A stretch of DNA of 64,000 nucleotides, taken from contig JAIVFJ010000209.1 of the NCBI GenBank assembly GCA_025765615.1, positions 48,755 to 112,754 on the forward strand. Direction: 5' to 3'. This DNA is from Zopfochytrium polystomum. Taxonomy: Eukaryota; Chytridiomycota; Chytridiomycetes; Chytridiales; Chytridiaceae. The position numbers and the translations under genes are program-made. Shown one piece after another: positions 22,447-33,484 of this stretch (within the stretch, counting starts at the first letter, position 1; each line of letters begins with the position of its first letter). The notes beneath the pieces were generated by a model, which worked only from the letters and a program-made list of their open reading frames with translations, did not search any database and was not told the origin of the DNA.

Positions 22447-23544
22447 TAGCAATTAATCGCCTTGCACCACAAGTTGCTGGCATGCTTGGCATCAAATTAG
22501 AGGACAACGCATGCAGGGTGCACTGTGGGCAGAATACCGTGGTTGCCGTTTCAGGTACTTGGGAGTCAGCAGTGAGAATTCTCCCTCCAAGCGCGAGGCT
22601 TTGCTCCTGGAGGGGCAAGCTCACATGACCCTGATTATGGCTTCTTTCATTCATTCTCCTGTTCCCAAATGTTTTGGTTTAGGAATAGGTGAGCAGTTGC
22701 TCTGTAGGGTTTAACTCTGGCTAGATCCGCAATTTGACTCAAGGGTATTTATTTTCCAGCTAGATGCAGAAAAACCTTTTTTTTATCACTTGTTTCAGAC
22801 CGTTTCTCAATGTCATTTGCAAATCAATAAAGATAAAATATAATTTTTTATGTTTTCTTCTTTTGTATTGAAAACAAAGTGCATTTGTGGTGGTGAGAAA
22901 ACAAAAGGTTTTCAGTACAGCGCTGTAAGTTTTTAACCACAAATCACGAATATTTGCAATACACCTGACATTTGATTGGCCAAATTGCGCCAAATGGAAC
23001 AGAAATTGCCAGAGAAGAATTTTGGAGAGGGAAAGGATGAAAGTGGGTGGCTCACCCATCCCTCATCTCTACCACTTTAAAGAGTGATAAGGCTTAACAC
23101 TGCTCAATAAAATCCAAACAAGGTCCGATTTGGGTCTGATTCAAAAAATTGAATCAAATGAAATCAGATGGTTTTTTACTGAATAAGCTGTTACCCTTTG
23201 GTTCCTTCTTCCCTTTGTCTCTCTCTTTCTCTCTCTGTAATTTCTGATTTGTGGTGGTGGGGAAGGAGATGCAAATGGCAAAGCACAACTGCTGTGTGTG
23301 GGACTGAATGAACTGGTCCTGTGTAGTGCTGCTGTCTCATCCTAATCCTGCCCAATTGGTGGGAACACACTAGCAAGGGAGAATTTGACACACGACACAT
23401 GAGGCCTGAGGAGGAGCTTGCAAAGAGGGGTAACTCAAACGTCACCAGCAAGCAAAGATCCATTTCCCTTAAAATAAAATAAAATAAAATAAAAAACAAC
23501 AGTAAGGGGTGACAAGAATTCTTGTATTGTTTGGCACAGCACAG
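22447..23544. other. Spacer
   Basis: No gene. A short (AAAAT)n run lies at 23472-23492. Confidence 0.35.
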
Positions 23545-23616
23545 GGACTTATAGCTCAGTGGTAGAGCGATCCACTGCAGATCGACAGGTCGCTGGATCA
23601 ACCCCGGCTGGGTCCT
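23545..23616 (+). tRNA. tRNA-Cys(GCA)
   Basis: Acceptor GGACTTA/TGGGTCC with discriminator T, the U73 that cysteinyl-tRNA synthetase expects. D-arm TAGCTCAGTGGTAGAGC, anticodon loop CTGCAGA (GCA), and T-arm GCTGGATCAACCCCGGC with an atypical T-loop and one mismatch. Confidence 0.8.
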
Positions 23617-23918
23617 CTTCTCCCCTGGCGCCTGCGCTCCCAGGGGAAGCATTTCAATGTCAACAGGTTGACGCCCAAAAGGTGTGAAAGTGAGAGCCAC
23701 AGGCCATTTGCTGTACTTTGACTGCTTGCTGGCTCTGAGCAAGCATAAAATGATCACACACCTAGGACCAAGTTCCCCAGTGTGTGTGTGCGTGAGGGAG
23801 ACAGAGTGCATGAGAAGAGAGAGAGAGCAAGAGTGAGATTGAAGACAGACAAAAGGAGAGACATGGTGAAAGTGTAAAAATGTTGTCTACTGTCACAAGC
23901 ACGATACTGTGAGCACAG

Positions 23919-24006
23919 GCTGCTGTGGTGCAACTGGTTAGCGCGTGCAGCTGTTAGACATGTACAGCAAACTGCAAGGTTGGTGGCTCAAGTCCACCCG
24001 GTAGCG
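23919..24006 (+). tRNA. tRNA-Asn(GTT) with intron
   Basis: Acceptor GCTGCTG/CGGTAGC with discriminator G, D-arm TGGTGCAACTGGTTAGCGC, anticodon stem TGCAG/CTGCA with loop CTGTTAG (GTT), about 14 intron bases, and T-arm GGTGGCTCAAGTCCACC. A second copy with a different intron is at 38570-38660. Confidence 0.88.
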
Positions 24007-25082
24007 CTTTAGGACCTCCTGATCCCTATTTGAAAATGCTTTACAGTGCCAGCTTGAAAGCTCTGGGCAACCACCTGAAAAGCAAGTAAAAATCAACTGT
24101 TGGTGGACTGGACAAGAGACAGCAGACCTGCTGAAACAAAAAAGAAGCTTGCATGTGGGTATTTGGCTGTCAGTCTAGAGTCATGATTTTCCTTTCATTT
24201 TCACTTGGTCACCGAAAGTTTTCAGGCTACCACTGGATTTGATTGCTTCACCCAGTAGGACCGCAGCTTTCCCACCATTTATTCCACTGTTTATTTTTGT
24301 GCAACTTGGATACCTCTCACAGCAGTAGTGTCATCTTGCTTTCACCACAAAATGAAGTGCATGTTGTTTCTGATTTTCGTTGTTTTGACTCTTGAGCAGA
24401 TTTCACTTTCTTCCAGCTCTTTTTCGTTCTTGTTTTTGTAATGCCTTCCTCTGTTTTCAGATTAGTTGAAGGCTATTTGCACACCAAAAGAGCTTTGAGG
24501 AAATGTGCTAACAACTTAATAAACCAAAGTTTTTGGGCTAGAGCTGTAATATCAACACTCCACAATATCTTTCCAAAAATTGCCCTAACTCAATAGCCTT
24601 AATGCTGGAGAAACAATCAGTCAAACAGCTTGTGCATATAAAACTATTTTTGTAAGGGCTTGTGGCTGCCATCCAAGCAGAGCACCAGAATGGAAGATAA
24701 ATGGGAAAAGAAAAAATTTGTTTGTGCTGGAAAGGAAAACAAAAGAAAATTAGGGTAGCGCCCAAAACAACTTTACAGAGACAGATGACAGCCATTGTTG
24801 GTGGTAATGCTCCGTTTGGTGATGCAACAGGAAATTTTGCAAAACCTCTCTGACGGCCAGCAATATTTAAAAATAAAAAATAAAAAATAAAAAAAAAGGC
24901 CATGCCTGTGTGTGGTGTGTGCATCCACCATATGGAGCAGGCAGAAGGTCAATGTGTACATGTGGAAAGCATAGCCTCTGTTTGTTCTGGAGGCAGGTCT
25001 TTGCAGTAGTTACCACCCCAACCCATCTCCCAGCCCTGTAAGATTTTACACAGGAAGCAACATATGAAAGCATTGTTGGGGG
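24007..25082. other. Spacer
   Basis: An AT-rich (AAAAATA)n run lies at 24864-24897. No gene seen. Confidence 0.35.
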
Positions 25083-25165
25083 GGCCAGATGGCCAAGTTG
25101 CTCGAAGGCGCCAGATTAAGGCTCTGGTCTCTCCGGAGGTGTGGGTTCGAATCCCACTCTGCTCA
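25083..25165 (+). tRNA. tRNA-Leu(AAG)
   Basis: The class II form with a long variable arm (TCTCTCCGGAGGT), anticodon stem CCAGA/TCTGG with loop TTAAGGC (AAG), and a perfect T-arm GTGGGTTCGAATCCCAC. The acceptor GGCCAGA/TCTGCTC has a C-C mismatch that the copies at 41.7 and 50.9 kb lack. Confidence 0.8.
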
Positions 25166-25526
25166 ATCCTCCCATTATCTCAGCCATCCTCTGTTGTAGT
25201 TTAACCTAACTGCTGCAGCAGAGGTGGCTTAACCGTAACGGAACCGTCACTGCAAACTGAAAAGTTTAAACAGTCAACCAAGCAGGATCAACCCTCTCTC
25301 CTTGTGTTTACTGCACAAAGGACTCAACCATACAGATCCCCTTTCACAGAATGAGCATTTTCAAAACTGTATCCTGACCATATTCCAACCGCACACCGGT
25401 TGACAGAGTTTTCCTTATCTAGCATGTACAAAATTACTAATTAAGGTAAAAAGGCAAATTGGTGAAGCCAACCTCTGACTTTTTTCCTTCTGTCTGATTA
25501 AGGCAGCGAGCTTGTATCAGGCAGAG
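25166..25526. other. Spacer
   Basis: Nothing recognisable. Confidence 0.35.
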
Positions 25527-25622
25527 GCTCTGTTAACTCAGTTGGTTAGAGTGTAGTGCTAATAAGCCCTGTTGTGGGCTTGAGGGACGCTAAAGTCACA
25601 GGTTCGATCCCTGTACAGAGCA
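25527..25622 (+). tRNA. tRNA-Ile(AAT) with intron
   Basis: The exons match the copy at 3784-3879 (GCTCTGT/ACAGAGC; loop CTAATA; T-arm CACAGGTTCGATCCCTGT), but the intron sequence differs. This supports the intron assignment. Confidence 0.9.
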
Positions 25623-26159
25623 CTCTGAGGAACGCATGGATGTGTGTGGGGTGTGACTCTTCTTACAGTTTGCATTTTAAGCTAGCTCAATTCCTCAGAT
25701 CAAAGTGACAGTGGCATTCTGACTTCTACAACAGGTTAGTTCTGGTCTGAATGTGAGCCTGACTTCAAGGAAAATCAGTTTGTCTGTCTTTCCGCATTAG
25801 CAAAAGTCCTGAGACCCAGTATAAGTGCAGTCATGCCCTAAGCACCAGAACAAAGGCTTGATTTGGCACATTCATCAGCTTTGACCATGTAACTGTGTTG
25901 GAATAAGCTCAGACAAACACACTCCACAAGTCCCCCGTAACAACTTCCCTGAAACCACAATCCCACTCACTTGAGTGAAAACAAGCAAGCATGAAGGAAA
26001 AACCATCAAGTGGCAAGGTGATAACTGTGGCTTGCTGCTCTGCGCTTTGTTCCATTGCAGTAATCTTGCAGCAGAGAAACTCTTCTTAACTGGGTGAAAT
26101 AGGCTCCTGCCTGGCCTGACTGGGTTCCTCCCCTTTCCTCGTGCACCTCAAGAAGAAAT
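25623..26159. other. Spacer
   Basis: Nothing recognisable. Confidence 0.35.
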
Positions 26160-26231
26160 GCGGCTTGCTGGGGATTCAACCCAGGACCTCCTCCACCCGA
26201 AGGAGGAATCATACCACTAGACCACAAACCC
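26160..26231 (-). tRNA. tRNA-Pro(CGG)
   Basis: Anticodon arm TCCTCC-TTCGGGT-GGAGGA (CGG), D-arm TGGTCTAGTGGTATGATT, and perfect T-arm CTGGGTTGAATCCCCAG. The acceptor GGGTTTG/CAAGCCG has a G-G mismatch at its end. A fragment of its 5' half is duplicated at 26316-26353. Confidence 0.78.
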
Positions 26232-26315
26232 ACTCATGACCTCTGTTGGAATATGCACCACACATGTCATAATCAATAAGAAAGAAGAAGAAAATTTGTC
26301 TTTGATTCCATCTGT

Positions 26316-26353
26316 CTCCTCCAGAATCATACCACTGGACCACAAACCCAAGC
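26316..26353 (-). pseudogene. 5' fragment of tRNA-Pro
   Basis: It repeats the D-arm and 5' acceptor of the tRNA-Pro at 26160-26231 (CATACCACTGGACCACAAAC on the plus strand). The surrounding ~50-base motif TTTGATTCCATC is itself duplicated. Confidence 0.55.
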
Positions 26354-27013
26354 AAAAAATTTGCCTTTGATTCCATCCATCTCCTCTGTCACCATCACCA
26401 CCCCCACTGTCACCAACACACACTCCACCCCCACCCTCGCTAGTCCCAATTATCAATGATTTATATAGTTGTGCATTACATTTTCAATGTCCTTCGCAGA
26501 TTTGCCTCAGGTGCACCAACTTCCACCAGACTGTAACACACAATCTCTGAATTAACTACACACAGAACAACAACACCAATCAGCTGAGAGCATTTTGCAT
26601 TTTTCATTATTAGAGAGAAATGACATGAACTTGAAATGAACTTGATCTTAACTTGAACAAAACCTGAATTTGGACTTGGCCCTCAGAGATTGGCAACAAG
26701 GGATTAAATTTGCAGCAAGCCCCCATCAACGCATAGAAAAAAGCAAAAAAAAAAAAAAAAAAAAAAAAACCTTTTCATTTGACATAAAGTATCTTTCAAA
26801 TTGATCAAAAGTCCAGTTCAATGTTGTTGGGGCGGTTTGCTGTCATACATCTGCTTTGCTTGTCTATGAGTGTCCAACATCATTGGATTTTGTCGTTTGT
26901 ATGTAAGTACTGTTGTCACCCCTCTGCTGCACAGTACTGTTGCTAAGAGTCAGGATCTGCAACCTGAAACCTGCAACTGACAGACACACTCCTCAGCACA
27001 GAGGAGTCAGAGG
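26354..27013. other. Spacer with poly-A
   Basis: A run of about 26 A lies at 26744-26769. No gene seen. Confidence 0.35.
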
Positions 27014-27420
27014 GTTATACTCTGAGTGAGTGAGTGGAAGGAGTAAATGAAGTGGAGATGTGTGTTTGTGGGTGGTCTTTCTCCCCAACTTGGAGAGAAA
27101 GAGAAAAAAAACCCTGTTATGAATTAATGATACATGATGATGATATACACGCTGTAATAGTTGCTAGGCAAGCGTGACTGGCACAGGGTAAAAACCTCTC
27201 CTATATTATCTGCTTGAGCAGAGGAGGAGGAAAACTGCCGAGTTTCTGTTCCACTTAATACTCGGAGTATTTGTCATCAGCGCAAGCCAGCGCCCAGGTC
27301 TGCATTGGTGGTGGCTTGCTCTCCCATGGGCATCGTGAGAATGATAAATGACAGTCACAATAGGTTCGGGTCTGTCTTGTACCTCTTGCTGCTAACCAGT
27401 CAATTCCGCCAAACGATTCA
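27014..27420 (+). mobile_element. LTR family 2, nearly full copy
   Basis: It runs from TATACTCTGAGTGAGTGAG to the 3' region CAGTCAATTCCGCC, matching the complete member at 31673-32090. The first ~12 bases (TGTAAACAG) are lost and the final TAACA is changed. A tRNA-Gln lies 0.4 kb downstream. Confidence 0.75.
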
Positions 27421-27734
27421 ATCCTTCGACCTCAAAATGCAACTTTCCCAAAGGGTTTTGTTATCTAATTTGGAAAGACAGTGGCACAGACTGGCACAAT
27501 GGCACTGCAGGTTGCCCTCCTCAAGTTGTGGAAGGTTTGAACAGTGCCTGGTCTGCCATTTCCAGACCGCTGAGGTTTGTGGCTTGCTAGACACTCCATA
27601 CAGCGCAAGGCCTTGGAAGTGAGGTGATGGCAGACAACAGGCAGCAACAAACAGAACTCAGGTCTGTGTGCTAATAACATAAGTGCATGATGGAAGGAAG
27701 CAAAAAGAAGAAGAAAAGGAAGCTTTCTTCTTTT

Positions 27735-27765
<31 letters not shown>

Positions 27766-27831
27766 GGAAGGAGGATCTGATGCAAAGTTTTGTCCGCAAA
27801 CATAGTCCTTACAGTTTGCTGCCCAGGGCAT
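27421..27831. other. Spacer with poly-T
   Basis: About 30 T at 27737-27766. No gene. Confidence 0.35.
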
Positions 27832-27903
27832 GGCTGCATAGTGTAGGGGTTATCACATCCGATTTTGATTCTGGGAACCCTGGTTCGAATCTGGGTGCGG
27901 CCT
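27832..27903 (+). tRNA. tRNA-Gln(TTG)
   Basis: Acceptor GGCTGCA/TGCGGCC with discriminator T, D-arm TAGTGTAGGGGTTATCA, anticodon loop with TTTTGAT (TTG), and T-arm CCCTGGTTCGAATCTGGG. Confidence 0.85.
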
Positions 27904-28783
27904 CAACATTTGGGTGGACAATCTGCCCACAGTGCAAATTGTGGTGGGCCTTGAAGACACCCACAATCAGTCTGGAGTGTCAAGGGAAGCCTGGTTGTTG
28001 GTGGTGCCAAACAGAGGCAGGTGACACTGAGCAGGTTTTTTTCTCTTGTTTTTCTAACTGCACCAGGCAGTGATTGCTTTGTCAAAGCATAGCAAATAAA
28101 AGATGCAAGGGACTTAATAGCAATTTGCTTTGATGGGTACAAGTTGATCCAATAATGCTGTTTTGGTCCAGACTGTTTCCGTGCAGAGAAAAAAAAAAAC
28201 AACCTGAGCAGAGCCTCCAGACAGAGCTTGTTTCATAGCTGAAATGATCAAAAGTGGCAGTGGCAAGAGTGGTTCAACCTCTAAGGCGAGACTTTTCTTA
28301 ATTTTGACTGTTTTTATGGGCAAAACTGAATGCAAAAAATCATTTGGGAATGCAGGAGACTGACCTGACAAAGATTGCAACAAAAAGAAAAGAAAACTAT
28401 TTATCTTATTCCTTGCTGCCTTTCAGCATATCAAAAACTGTGACGCTTGGATTACTGTTCAAACAAAATGGGAAAAGTTTTTCTGGACAAACCAACAGAC
28501 CCCCCACTTTTTTTTTTTCTGCGCAGTGTCGATTACAATCTACGCCCACATAGGCATTGCCCAACAGTGGGTTCTGTGGTAGAAATATTGCCTGATGCAA
28601 AGTAGGCCTGTGCCCTCAACACACTGTCCCTCCAATGCACTTTTAGGGCTCTGGAGTCACCTTCCTGATTTGGGGACTGAAACCCACACAAGGCTCCTTC
28701 ACCAACCCAGCCCCATCTTTTGCCAACAGCACAAACACAACAAACAGACAGACAGTAGAGCTGGTACAAGAAAGAGGAAAATT
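27904..28783. other. Spacer
   Basis: No gene seen. Confidence 0.35.
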
Positions 28784-28854
28784 TGGTCACATACAGACTC
28801 GAACTGGAGACCGTCTGTGTGTTAGACAGACGTGATAACCTACACCATGTGACC
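28784..28854 (-). tRNA. tRNA-Val(AAC), short D-loop
   Basis: It matches the copy at 11599-11672 (GGTCACA/TGTGACC; loop CTAACAC), but the D-loop has lost three bases (GTAGGTTATCA). The T-stem has a weak pair. It may be less active. Confidence 0.78.
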
Positions 28855-29386
28855 AGTGTAAACATTTCGTGTGGTTTGCAAAATCTCGTGGGAAGAAGGA
28901 CAAAAACCAGTTTAGCCAAGTAAACAAATAGGCTAGTATGCCTGACTCTTCTAAGGTGCTGAGACTTTGCCTTGTGGCAAATGTGTCTCACTTAGGAACA
29001 TCATACAATTAAAGAGGCTGGGTGCAGACCTGTGCCTCACTGTAAATGAAAGGGGGAAAAAGAAAAAAACCAAAACTGCTTTCCTGATTAAGTGGAAGTG
29101 GTATGACTTGAACACAGTTCTGGAGTACGCACACAATCAATGGGTAGTGCTGGAGAACAGTTTCCTTTAAGGCTGGCACCTGAGAAAGTCGAGACTGGAC
29201 CTCTGCTGGATCTGCTCCAAACCTCCAGCGGATATGGTGGACAGATATGGTTACTGCCCACATCTGCCTCACAGATATTCCCAGTCACAGATATGCAAAA
29301 AGACCGAATATCTGCCCAAATCCGCTGACAAAGTCGAGACATCCACCCCCCACCAGATATATGGGTTGTTAAACAGGTATGAGAAA
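28855..29386. other. Spacer
   Basis: No gene seen. Confidence 0.35.
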
Positions 29387-29391
29387 CCCAT

Positions 29392-29788
29392 TGTAAATAG
29401 TCTACTCTGGAGTGAATGAAGTGGAGATGTGTGTTTGTGGGGTGTCCTTCTCCCCAACTTGGAGAGAAAGAGAAAAAACTCTGTTATGAATAATTGATAC
29501 ATTATGATGATATACACGCTGTAATAGTTGCTAGGCAAGCATGACTGGCACAGGGTAAAAACCTCTCCTATATTATCTGCTTGAGCAGAGGAGGAGGAAA
29601 ACTGTTGACAGCGGGTTTCTGTTCCACTTAATACTCGGAGTATTTGTCATCAGCGCAAGCCAGCGCCCAGGTCTGCATTGGTGGTGGCTCGCTCTCCCAT
29701 GGGCATCGTGAGAACGATAACTGACAGTCACAATAGGTTCAGGTCCGTCTTGTGCCTCTTACTGCTAACCAGTCAGTTCCACCTAACA
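29392..29788 (+). mobile_element. Solo LTR, family 2
   Basis: It runs from TGTAAATAG to CCTAACA, flanked by CCAT on both sides (29388-29391 and 29789-29792), a likely target duplication. It is slightly shorter than the 31.7 kb copy because of a deletion near the start. Confidence 0.75.
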
Positions 29789-30351
29789 CCATCTGCGTCT
29801 GCCAATGACGTCAGCTGGCGTCGTACAAGCCCTTCAACCACGACTGCATCAGCAAGTGTCACAGCAACACTTGCTGCTGTTGGCTGTTTGTTTGTTGTTT
29901 GTGAACCTGTGTCAACAGCCAGATGACTGCGCTCATCAATGTTGTCAAGGCCAAAAAGGCATGGTCGTCCAGCAGATAAACCTGTGAGTTTGCATTTTGC
30001 TCAGTACTGAAATTGACTTTTGATTTACATTTCTGGATAACTATTGCGATACTTTTTGGCATACTTTTTGCTTTGGACCCTCAGCGGCAACAGAAAGGAC
30101 AACAACATTGGGGTGGGCAGGATCCTTGTGGAGCGCTGGAGGTGGAGGTGATTGCGAGGCAGCTGCTGCGTGTGTTGGTGCAGAGTTGGCAAGCAATGAA
30201 GGCATTGGGGTCTCAGTGGCCACCACAGAGCCCCAGCACATGACCACAGCAAAAAAGTGTTGGGTGAGCCAAACCACAAACAGTGCACCAGTCTCTGGTG
30301 AAAGGCAAACTTCCATCTTCATATACAAGCCCATTGTGCCAGTTGTTATCT
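29789..30351. other. Spacer
   Basis: No gene seen. Confidence 0.35.
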
Positions 30352-30423
30352 GGCTGCATAGTGTAGGGGTTATCACATCAGATTCTGATTCTGGGGACCC
30401 CGGTTCGATTCCGGGTGCGGCCT
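30352..30423 (+). tRNA. tRNA-Gln(CTG)
   Basis: It is nearly identical to the copy at 27832-27903 but has anticodon CTG (GATTCTGATTC) and a perfect T-arm CCCGGTTCGATTCCGGG. Confidence 0.88.
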
Positions 30424-30840
30424 TGGTTGAATATTTGAAGCAATCTGCCAATGGTTGTTAACCATTCGACCACCATGTATGGCTGTTGTTGGCAGAAAAT
30501 TACACCATCCTCTAAGAGATCTGTCCTCTATCCCGTCTTTGCAGAAAATCTAACCCTTTCTGGTAGTCTCCCGCCATCTCACTTCACCTGCAAGTTGTTT
30601 TCCTAGCTGGAGAAAGAACTTTTTGGCTGTTGCATTTAAACGTTTGCTGAGACGCCTTGTTTGGCTGATGAGTGCCTCTGTGTGAGACATGTTTGAGTGA
30701 AAAGCGCATTGTGGTTAAGAAGCTTTACTCCTCAGGAACCGCCATGTTCCTAGCAGGTATTGTGGCTGATTATCATGCCACATTTCTGACGCAGTCTTGT
30801 TCTAAAATGAACCTGCAGAGCTACAGCTGTGTGCTGGTTG
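30424..30840. other. Spacer
   Basis: No gene seen. Confidence 0.35.
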
Positions 30841-30849
30841 CACAAACTG

Positions 30850-31180
30850 TGCTCGCAATTGTGGAGTGGTGGAGTTGCAGAGTTGTAACAGAGTAGCTGA
30901 CAAGCAGAGTGGAGCTCCATATTTACACAGTTGCAGAGTTGTGGCAGAGTAGCAGAGCTGCCAAGTTGTGGCCAAGTGGTGTAGCAGCAGAGAGGCAGAG
31001 TCCCAGAGTCAGGGGGTTGCAGAGTTGCAGCAGAGCAGTGGAGTTGCAGAGTAGCAAAGAAAAGCAGAGTTGCAGATTAGCAGTGCAGAGTGAATTTGCA
31101 GAGTTGCAGAGTCACAGAGTTGTGGAGACAGGGAGTTGCAGAGCTGCAGAGTAACAGAAGCGTAGAGTAATAGGGCTACA
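30850..31180. repeat. Degenerate (GCAGAGTTG)n minisatellite with inverted partner
   Basis: Units close to GCAGAGTTGCAGAGT repeat through this stretch. They return at 31405-31535 in the same orientation and at 31575-31622 in the opposite orientation (CTCTGCAACTCTGC), so a hairpin could form. No coding role is evident. Confidence 0.75.
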
Positions 31181-31672
31181 GAGTCACAGTGTGGAAGCCT
31201 GGTGAGACTGCCTACTCCTGGCGGACAAAGGGCGGGGTACTCCAGGACAATCTGTGCATGGAACTGGTGGGTGAAGCGGAATTGGTCTCCATTCAACACA
31301 AGCCTCCATCCACCGCTCAAAGCCCAAAAGCAACATGAAAAACACAAGGGAAACGCGCTTGTAAGGCGCGTGCTGCAACAAAGGAAGCAGCTGGAGCGTC
31401 CACAACAGAGTTGCCAAGTTGTGGCAAAGTTGGTGTGTTGCAAAGCCTTGGAGTTGCCTGGCTGCAGATTTGCAGAGTTGCCAGTGGGGTTGAGTTGCCA
31501 AGTTGCAGAGTCTGAGAGTCTGAAAGTCAGAGAGTAACATAGTCATGGTCCCCTGGAGTGCACTCCCTGAACTCTTTGCTCTGCTCTGCCACTCTGCTAC
31601 TCTGCTGCAACTCTGCAACTCTACGTTCAGTTGAAGAGTCATGACAAACACAAAGATGAGGACAGTCTCTCC

Positions 31673-32090
31673 TGTAAACAGTCTACTCTGAGTGAGGGAG
31701 TGGAAGGAGTGAATAAAGTGGAGATGTGTGTTTGTGGGTGGGTCCTTCTCCCCAACTTGGAAAGAAAGAGAAGAAAAACTCTGTTATGAATAATTGATAC
31801 ATAATGATGATATACATGCTGTAATAGTCGCTAGGGGGGCGTGACTGGCACAGGGTAAAAACCTCTCCTATATTATCTGCTTGAGCGGAAGAGGAAGAAA
31901 TCTGTTTACACTGGGTTTCTGTTCCACTTATAACTCAGAGTATTTGTCAACAGTGCAAGCCAGCGCCCAGGTCTGCATTGGCAGTGGCTTGCCCTCCCCA
32001 TGGGCATTGTGTGGAACAATAACTGACAGTCACAATAGGTTCAGGTCTGTCTGGTGCCTCTTGCTGCTAACCAGTCAGTTTCACCTAACA
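31673..32090 (+). mobile_element. Solo LTR, family 2, complete reference copy
   Basis: It starts TGTAAACAGTCTACTCTGAG and ends CACCTAACA, 418 bases, flanked by a perfect 5-base duplication TCTCC (31668-31672 and 32091-32095). TG...CA ends, a 5-base target duplication and repeated copies mark an LTR rather than a SINE. A TATATTAT word lies near 31870. The internal region of this family is not in the window. A tRNA-like gene starts 23 bases downstream. Confidence 0.82.
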
Positions 32091-32112
32091 TCTCCAGGGT
32101 CAGTCTGACCTG

Positions 32113-32184
32113 TCCCAGTTAGTATAGGGGCTAGTATCACCCCCTGAAACAGGGTAGACCCAAGTTCAATTCCCGGACTGGGAG
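32113..32184 (+). pseudogene. Asp-type tRNA body with a Phe (GAA) anticodon
   Basis: The acceptor TCCCAGT/ACTGGGA with discriminator G and the D-arm TAGTATAGGGGCTAGTATC are of tRNA-Asp type. The anticodon loop reads CTGAAAC (GAA) where Asp has CTGTCAC. The T-stem has two mismatches, so it is probably a decayed Asp gene. Confidence 0.6.
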
Positions 32185-32594
32185 CAGCAGCAGCTGCAGG
32201 ACGCAGACTCATGCATGCTGGACACTCGCTGGGGCAGCGTGGAATAAAGCATATGCCTATCATCTCAGTTTCCTGTAATGGCCCTGCCCTCCACTTGTTT
32301 GAGCAAACCCCACCAAAGTCACAGAATGCCAACATGAACTGACATATTTGAGGAGGTTCAAAGGACTATGGTAGGTTGCACCCAATGAGTGGAGACCCAC
32401 CTGCAATACCTGCAATGGCCAACAACGCTCGGCTCACAGTTTGCCTTTTGAAAAAAGAGCCAAATTTGTACAAACTTGCAAACTAGGGAATGAAGCGTGT
32501 GCAACTGCTGGGATTCACAAGCAGTAGCACAACATGTGCAGCAAGACCAAAGTGCAGTTGCCAGAGTAGACCAGAAGCAGATCTGCATGTCCAT
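32185..32594. other. Spacer
   Basis: No gene seen. Confidence 0.35.
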
Positions 32595-32677
32595 GGGCAG
32601 ATGGCCAAGTCAGCCTAAGTCACCAGATTACAGCTCTGGTCTCCCCAGAGGCGTGGGTTTGCATCCCACTCTGCTCA
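32595..32677 (+). pseudogene. Leu-type tRNA with ACA anticodon
   Basis: The body matches the Leu(AAG) genes (GGGCAGA/TCTGCTC, long variable arm TCTCCCCAGAGGC). The anticodon loop is TTACAGC instead of TTAAGGC, giving ACA, which would read UGU (Cys). The B-box is mutated (GGGTTTGCATCCC). Decay is more likely than recoding. Confidence 0.6.
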
Positions 32678-33234
32678 ATTGCGCAATACACATTTAGCCC
32701 AGCAGCTGCATTGCCACCAATAAGTCGTACTGGCCTCTCCCACTTGAGGGATCGCTGACTGTTGGATTTTGCTGTAAACCCCCCTCCGCCAGACACTTAG
32801 CAAGATTTGATTCAATCCTATCATGCACTGATGCACCCTTCCCATGGTTCCCAGTCTATGCCATCATCTCAAAACCAGGATAATTAGAAAACTGCTGCCA
32901 AGGCGGGAAGCGTAACACACAGAACCTTGCTGATAAGTTGGCAAATTTGGAAAGGTGTTGGTCTCTGACCCTTTCTGCACAGGCTGGGTTCTATGTGAAA
33001 CAAGAACAGAGACACCTTCCGTCATAGCAGAGTGGCAGAGGGAGCATTAGCCCCAGGTTCCTTAGTGTATCCCAAGAGAGAATCTTCTACCACTTGTACT
33101 GATGCTTGATGCCTTGGGTTGCAGTGAGTGTTGAGCATGTAGAAGCGGCCAGTTGGCGCAGCAGCCCAGCACCCTGATGGACTCTAAGACAGTTTTCTTT
33201 GGTATTGAGTTTACAGTCAACCATGGACATAAGG
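32678..33234. other. Spacer
   Basis: No gene seen. Confidence 0.35.
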
Positions 33235-33306
33235 GGGGGTATATATCAGTGGTAGATAGCTCGCTTTGCATGCGAGATGCCGTGGGTTCGAGCCCCACTA
33301 CCTCCA
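33235..33306 (+). tRNA. tRNA-Ala(TGC)
   Basis: Acceptor GGGGGTA/TACCTCC with discriminator A, anticodon stem CTCGC/GCGAG with loop TTTGCAT (TGC), and T-arm GTGGGTTCGAGCCCCAC. The G-U pair expected near the acceptor end of tRNA-Ala is G3:C here, so charging is uncertain, but folding is good. Confidence 0.85.
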
Positions 33307-33484
33307 TTGCTGGAGTAGGGTGTCATTACGTCTCCCAGCAACAGCACCTGAAAGAATTTGTTGGGGTGGATTGTCTATGGGTTGTGCTGCTGTGGAGCTG
33401 GAGGTAGTGCACTACTGAAGGTGGTGGTGATGGGAGGTTGAGTTTGGCTCCTGTCGGTCTTGGGTTTGTCTTTATACAAAACTG

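Noticed and set aside
31673..32090. SINE derived from a tRNA, because of a B-box-like GGTTC(A/G)GGTC word
   Set aside because: TG...CA ends, a 5-base target duplication and no A-rich tail fit a solo LTR better; the word is weak and in the wrong place.
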